A stretch of 8,063 nt of DNA from Acidobacteriaceae bacterium (GTDB lineage Bacteria > Acidobacteriota > Terriglobia > Terriglobales > Acidobacteriaceae), in the NCBI GenBank assembly GCA_003164255.1, contig PLST01000420.1, positions 1 through 8,063 of the forward strand, read 5' to 3'. The notes beneath the pieces are model-generated. The model had not been told where the DNA came from, did no database searches, and saw only the letters and a program-made list of their open reading frames with translations. Below, in pieces: positions 4,929 to 8,063 of this stretch (position 1 is its first letter; each line of letters starts with the position of its first letter). The translations under genes and the position numbers were made by a program.

Positions 4929-6212
4929 ATGGCAACCACCGCCGGACCTGACCTGCAATCAACTTTGGCCGCGCGCTTTATCTCAGTTCGCCGCCGCTCT
5001 CTCGAGCTCTGCGCCGGCCTTACGCCCGAGGACATGATGGTCCAGTCCTCGCCTGACGCTTCGCCCGCCAAGTGGCACCTCGCCCACACAGCCTGGTTCT
5101 TTGAGTCCTTCGTCCTCGTCCCCTTCCTCCCCGGCTATCGGCTTTTCAACCGGGACTTCCCCTGGCTCTTCAATAGTTACTACGAAGGGTTTTCGGCGTT
5201 CCCTGAAAAGAAGCTGCGCGCCTCCTTCTCCCGTCCCGCTCTTGAAGAGATCCTCCGCTACCGCGACCACGTCGATCGCGACCTCGAACGCCTGCTTCAG
5301 TCCAACGCAGATGCTGAAGCTCTTCGCCGCATCGAACTCGGCGTCAATCATGAAGAGCAGCATCAGGAGTTGCTCCTCACTGACATCAAGCACGCGTTCT
5401 TCACCAATCCTCTCCGTCCCGTTTACAAGCAACCATCGCCGGCGTCCGAAATTGCAGCTTCGGTTGCCTCGCCCTTTTCGTTCCTCACTTTTCCAGGCGG
5501 CCTAAGGGACGTTGGCCACTCTGGCAATGGATTCTGTTTTGACAACGAGCTCAAGCGTCATCGCGTCTGGCTTGAGCCGTTCCAGTTCGCCGGTCGTCTC
5601 GTCACCTGTGCTGAGTTCGCGGCCTTCATGGCTGATGGCGGCTACACGAAACCCGAGCTCTGGCTCTCCGCCGGATGGAATGCCGTAAAAGAAAACAACT
5701 GGCGCGCCCCGCTCTACTGGACGAGCGACAATGGCGCCCCGAGCACGAGCGAGAACGGGGATTGGAGCGTCTTTACTCTTGGTGGCGAGTTGCCTCTCGA
5801 ACAAATCGGCTCCTCACCCGTCAGCCACGTCAGCTACTTTGAGGCCGACGCCTATGCACGCTGGGCCGGCCATCGCCTGCCCACGGAGTTTGAATGGGAA
5901 TCCGCAGCCGAAGGCCAACCAGTGGAAGGCAATCTGCTCGACAGCGGTTTGTTGACACCAGTCCAAAACGAGAACGGCACGAAGTGCTTCGGCGATTGCT
6001 GGGTCTGGACCTCGAGCGCCTATCTCGGCTATCCGGGCTTCCGCCCCCTTGAGGGCGCGCTCGGCGAGTATAACGGCAAGTTCATGAGCGGGCAGATGGT
6101 TTTGCGCGGCGGATCATGCGTTACGCCGGCCGCGCACATCCGCGCTACGTATAGGAATTTCTTCTCCGCTGAAACCCGATGGCAGTTTTCCGGAATTCGT
6201 CTCGCTTCATAA
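4929..6212 (+). CDS. egtB: ergothioneine biosynthesis protein EgtB (sulfoxide synthase)
   Basis: EgtB is a non-heme iron enzyme that joins a thiol to the C2 of hercynine with O2, giving a sulfoxide. The 427 aa match the family length. The N-terminal DinB-type bundle carries WHLAHTAWFFE (49-59) and HEEQHQE (141-147); H53, H141 and H145 are the expected iron ligands by comparison with the mycobacterial enzyme. The C-terminal FGE-sulfatase-like domain runs from about 187 with HRLPTEFEWESAAEG (315-329), GDCWVWTSSAY (355-365), VLRGGSC (391-397) and RATYRNFF (405-412). SYYEGF (83-88) contains adjacent tyrosines Y84 and Y85, like the Tyr pair of the Chloracidobacterium EgtB that uses cysteine directly. 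ATG 4929 is preferred to GTG 4914 because GGGGA lies 8 bases before it. The gene heads a unit with egtD; no egtA or egtC is nearby. Confidence 0.96.
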   Translation: MATTAGPDLQSTLAARFISVRRRSLELCAGLTPEDMMVQSSPDASPAKWHLAHTAWFFESFVLVPFLPGYRLFNRDFPWLFNSYYEGFSAFPEKKLRASFSRPALEEILRYRDHVDRDLERLLQSNADAEALRRIELGVNHEEQHQELLLTDIKHAFFTNPLRPVYKQPSPASEIAASVASPFSFLTFPGGLRDVGHSGNGFCFDNELKRHRVWLEPFQFAGRLVTCAEFAAFMADGGYTKPELWLSAGWNAVKENNWRAPLYWTSDNGAPSTSENGDWSVFTLGGELPLEQIGSSPVSHVSYFEADAYARWAGHRLPTEFEWESAAEGQPVEGNLLDSGLLTPVQNENGTKCFGDCWVWTSSAYLGYPGFRPLEGALGEYNGKFMSGQMVLRGGSCVTPAAHIRATYRNFFSAETRWQFSGIRLAS

Positions 6213-6237
6213 ATGTTTCGCAAATTCGGCGGCCTTT

Positions 6238-6267
6238 TTGACAACGTTTCGAGGTGCAAAGCATCAA
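6238..6267 (+). promoter_or_regulatory. weak candidate internal promoter before egtD
   Basis: An exact TTGACA (6238-6243) lies between egtB and egtD, with a poor -10 candidate CATCAA at 6262-6267 (18-base spacer). Transcription from it would begin within a few bases of the egtD ATG at 6277, which has no Shine-Dalgarno sequence, so a leaderless egtD message is conceivable. The -10 is too weak for more. Confidence 0.25.
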
Positions 6268-6276
6268 ACTCAGCGC

Positions 6277-7314
6277 ATGACCACTTTTGTCTTCCCCAGC
6301 ATCGAATCACAAAGTGAGCCGCGGACCATTCCAACGCACCGGGTAAGTGACGTTTCGGTGAACGAGGAGATTGCCGCAGCCGTCCGCGACGGCCTTGCGT
6401 CCAGTCCTCGTCACCTTCCTCCGTGGCTTTTCTATGACGAGGCCGGCTCGCGTCTCTTTGACGAAATCACCTGCCGGCCCGAGTACTACCTCACGCGCAC
6501 AGAGCGCGGCATCCTCACCACCCATGCTGACGCGATGATTGCGCAGGCCGCCGGCGATGACCGTCTCCGCATCATTGAACTCGGCGCAGGCTCGGCCGAC
6601 AAGACGCGCCTGCTCCTCAAGGCCGCAGTTGCTCGCCAGGACTCCGTCGTCTACGAGCCGGTCGACGTTTCCCCTACCGCCCTCGATGCCGCCAGGCAGC
6701 GGATCGAGAGCGAAATCGCCGGTGTCACCGTCGCCCCGCGCGTGATGGACTACACGCACGGCGGCCGCCGCGCTCTAACTCTCGACGCCGCCCTCGAAGG
6801 CCAGCGCCGTCTTGTGCTTTACATCGGCTCCAGTATCGGCAACTTCGAGCCGGAGGCAGCCCGTCGCCTGCTGCGCCGCGTCCGCGCCAGCCTCAATCCA
6901 GGCGACGCTCTCCTGCTCGGCGTCGACCTCGTCAAGGAAGAAGCCACGCTCCTGGCCGCCTACGACGACTTCGCCGGCGTCACTGCCGACTTCAACCTCA
7001 ACATCCTCGCCCGCCTCAACCGCGAACTCGCCGCCGAGTTCAACCTTGAGAGCTTTGAGCACCGCGCCGTTTGGAATGCAGCCGAGTCGCGCATCGAAAT
7101 GCATCTTGCCAGCCGCATCGCGCAAACCATCCAGATCCGTGCGCTCAAACTCCAGGTCGACTTCGCCCAGGGCGAAACCATCCACACGGAGAACAGCTAC
7201 AAGTACGCGCCAGGGCAGGCTGAAGCCATGCTTGACGAAGCCGGTTTCACGCCCGCCAAGACATGGACCGACGATCAGCGCTGGTTTAATGTCTCGCTAG
7301 GTATTGCGCACTAA
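6277..7314 (+). CDS. egtD: L-histidine N-alpha-methyltransferase EgtD
   Basis: EgtD uses three S-adenosylmethionine molecules to turn histidine into hercynine, the first step of ergothioneine synthesis; it is cytosolic. The protein has 345 aa, close to the usual length. Residues 46-80 hold LPPWLFYDEAGSRLFDEIT and RPEYYLTRTERGIL, with Y53 and Y70 at the spacing of the substrate-binding Tyr39 and Tyr56 of the mycobacterial enzyme. The SAM site has IIELGAGSADKT (99-110) and YEPVDVSPTAL (126-136); LYIGSSIGNFEP (181-192) includes N189, the likely Asn166 counterpart. HTENSYKY (303-310) supplies E305 and S307, matching Glu282 and Ser284 that recognise the imidazole. The ATG at 6277 starts 64 bases after egtB; an in-frame TTG at 6238 is unlikely because it forms part of a TTGACA box. 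The pair probably forms an operon, possibly with an internal promoter. Confidence 0.97.
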   Translation: MTTFVFPSIESQSEPRTIPTHRVSDVSVNEEIAAAVRDGLASSPRHLPPWLFYDEAGSRLFDEITCRPEYYLTRTERGILTTHADAMIAQAAGDDRLRIIELGAGSADKTRLLLKAAVARQDSVVYEPVDVSPTALDAARQRIESEIAGVTVAPRVMDYTHGGRRALTLDAALEGQRRLVLYIGSSIGNFEPEAARRLLRRVRASLNPGDALLLGVDLVKEEATLLAAYDDFAGVTADFNLNILARLNRELAAEFNLESFEHRAVWNAAESRIEMHLASRIAQTIQIRALKLQVDFAQGETIHTENSYKYAPGQAEAMLDEAGFTPAKTWTDDQRWFNVSLGIAH

Positions 7315-7363
7315 AGCCTGGTCTTCTCGCAGAGCGCGTTTCCTTTAATCGAGCTATACATCT

Positions 7364-7404
7364 GTCAGCCGGCGGCCATGCCCAGGGTACGGTCGTCGGC
7401 TGGC
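7364..7404 (+). terminator. candidate terminator after egtD
   Basis: GTCAGCCGGCGGCC (7364-7377) and GGTCGTCGGCTGGC (7391-7404) pair over 14 positions with two G-U wobbles and one mismatch, around a 13-base loop. The wobbles are allowed only in the plus-strand transcript, which fits egtD. The bases after it, TGAATTTACTT, are moderately T-rich. It lies between converging genes. The remainder of 7315-7409 shows nothing else. Confidence 0.5.
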
Positions 7405-7409
7405 TGAAT

Positions 7410-8063
7410 TTACTTCGCCGCGCCAATCCTGAGCAGCAGCGTGTCGTGGCTCACGAGTTCCACCGGCATGTTGTTGGTCACTGTTATGTCCTTGCCGGTC
7501 CACAGGTCCTTGCCCTTCAGAGGTCCGTGGAGGCCCAGCCTGGCCAGGTCCAGGTGGAACGGATGATTGGCCGTGCGATCGGAGCCCGCGTTCAGCACCA
7601 GGATCGCTTTGGCGCCACCTGACAGCGACCGAGTCCACACTTCCACTTCGCCGTCTGCATAGGCGCGTGTCGCCTGCCTGCCCAGCTTGTCCTGGTCGAT
7701 CGCGATCACGTCCTTGTTGGTCAGGATTGCCTTGACCTCCGGCTTCATATTCGGCAGGTCGTTGCCCGCCAGCAGCGGAGCCGCCAGCATTGCCCACATC
7801 GAAAAGTGACTGCGATTCTCCGCCAGCGTCAGCCTTCCGTTGCCCACCTCCAGCATGTCAGGATCGTTCCAGTGGCCCGGACCCGCATATTTGGCCAGTC
7901 CCGCCTGTTCCTCGGTGATCGCGTAAACGCTGTTCCAGTTCGCCGATATGTCGCCCGTTGTCCGCCACAGGTTGCCGCCCAGCGCTGGCGCCCACTCCCA
8001 CGGCGAGTCCCATCCATATTGGCAAAGCGAGTACACAATCGGCCGTCCGCTTGCCGCCAGCGC
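7410..8063 (-). CDS. GH27 alpha-galactosidase, C-terminal part, enters from the right edge
   Basis: The frame is open from base 8063 to a TAA at 7410, 217 residues; the N-terminus, including the nucleophile Asp strand, lies outside. GH27 enzymes release terminal alpha-linked galactose with retention, usually outside the cytoplasm. Signature blocks in window numbering are IVYSLCQYGWDSPWEW (9-24), GNLWRTTGDIS (30-40), where D38 is the expected acid/base and R34 the matching Arg of human alpha-galactosidase A (D231, R227), AGPGHWNDPDMLEVGNG (60-76), NRSHFSMWAMLAAPLLAGND (83-102), and NKDVIAIDQDKLGRQA (115-130). After 135 comes the beta-sandwich domain (VEVWTRSLSGGAKAILVLNAG), ending LVSHDTLLLRIGAAK. 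It converges with egtD. An alpha-N-acetylgalactosaminidase is an alternative, since specificity residues lie upstream. Confidence 0.93.
   Translation of the reverse strand, partial: ALAASGRPIVYSLCQYGWDSPWEWAPALGGNLWRTTGDISANWNSVYAITEEQAGLAKYAGPGHWNDPDMLEVGNGRLTLAENRSHFSMWAMLAAPLLAGNDLPNMKPEVKAILTNKDVIAIDQDKLGRQATRAYADGEVEVWTRSLSGGAKAILVLNAGSDRTANHPFHLDLARLGLHGPLKGKDLWTGKDITVTNNMPVELVSHDTLLLRIGAAK

Noticed and set aside
7831..8036. Second minus-strand frame within the alpha-galactosidase region
   Set aside because: It is a frame shadow; the GH27 motifs are all in the frame ending at 7410.
1..8063. CRISPR array, insertion sequence or complete RNA gene
   Set aside because: No regularly spaced repeats, transposase-like proteins, terminal inverted repeats, or a complete tRNA cloverleaf with a T-arm were seen.

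Overview
The window looks like a chromosomal segment of a GC-rich soil-type bacterium, most likely an Acidobacteriota member of the Terriglobia kind. This is inferred from the PadR gene coupled to an ADOP-style permease-prefix membrane protein, the exported TPR and DUF2846-like proteins, the paired glycoside hydrolases, and an EgtB with a Tyr-Tyr motif like that described for Chloracidobacterium. No phage, IS, CRISPR or complete RNA gene was seen.

Layout from left to right: (1) on the minus strand, the N-terminal two thirds or so of a Tat-exported glycoside-hydrolase-like protein that leaves the window at base 1; (2) on the minus strand, a two-gene operon of a PadR-type repressor and a four-helix protein with a permease-prefix-like N-terminus, preceded by two 13-bp palindromes and by what looks like the 5' half of a tRNA gene; (3) on the minus strand, a secreted DUF2846-like protein; (4) on the plus strand, an ECF-type sigma factor followed 10 bases later by a small two-helix membrane protein, closed by a very strong hairpin; (5) on the minus strand, an exported TPR protein; (6) on the plus strand, egtB and egtD, the central ergothioneine genes, closed by a second hairpin; (7) on the minus strand, the C-terminal part of a GH27 alpha-galactosidase that enters from the right edge.

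The genes fall into independent small units. EgtD trimethylates histidine to hercynine, and EgtB couples hercynine sulfoxide-forming chemistry to a thiol donor. With no egtA or egtC beside them and a Tyr-Tyr motif in EgtB, direct use of cysteine is plausible. The sigma factor and its membrane neighbour look like a signalling pair with an undescribed mode of control. The two terminal genes suggest exported polysaccharide or glycoside degradation.

The most unusual spot is 1799-1864. There the apparent anticodon loop of a broken tRNA-Val(GAC)-like gene coincides with the -35 box of the padR promoter and with one of two helically phased palindromes. All calls come from reading the sequence; no database search was run.
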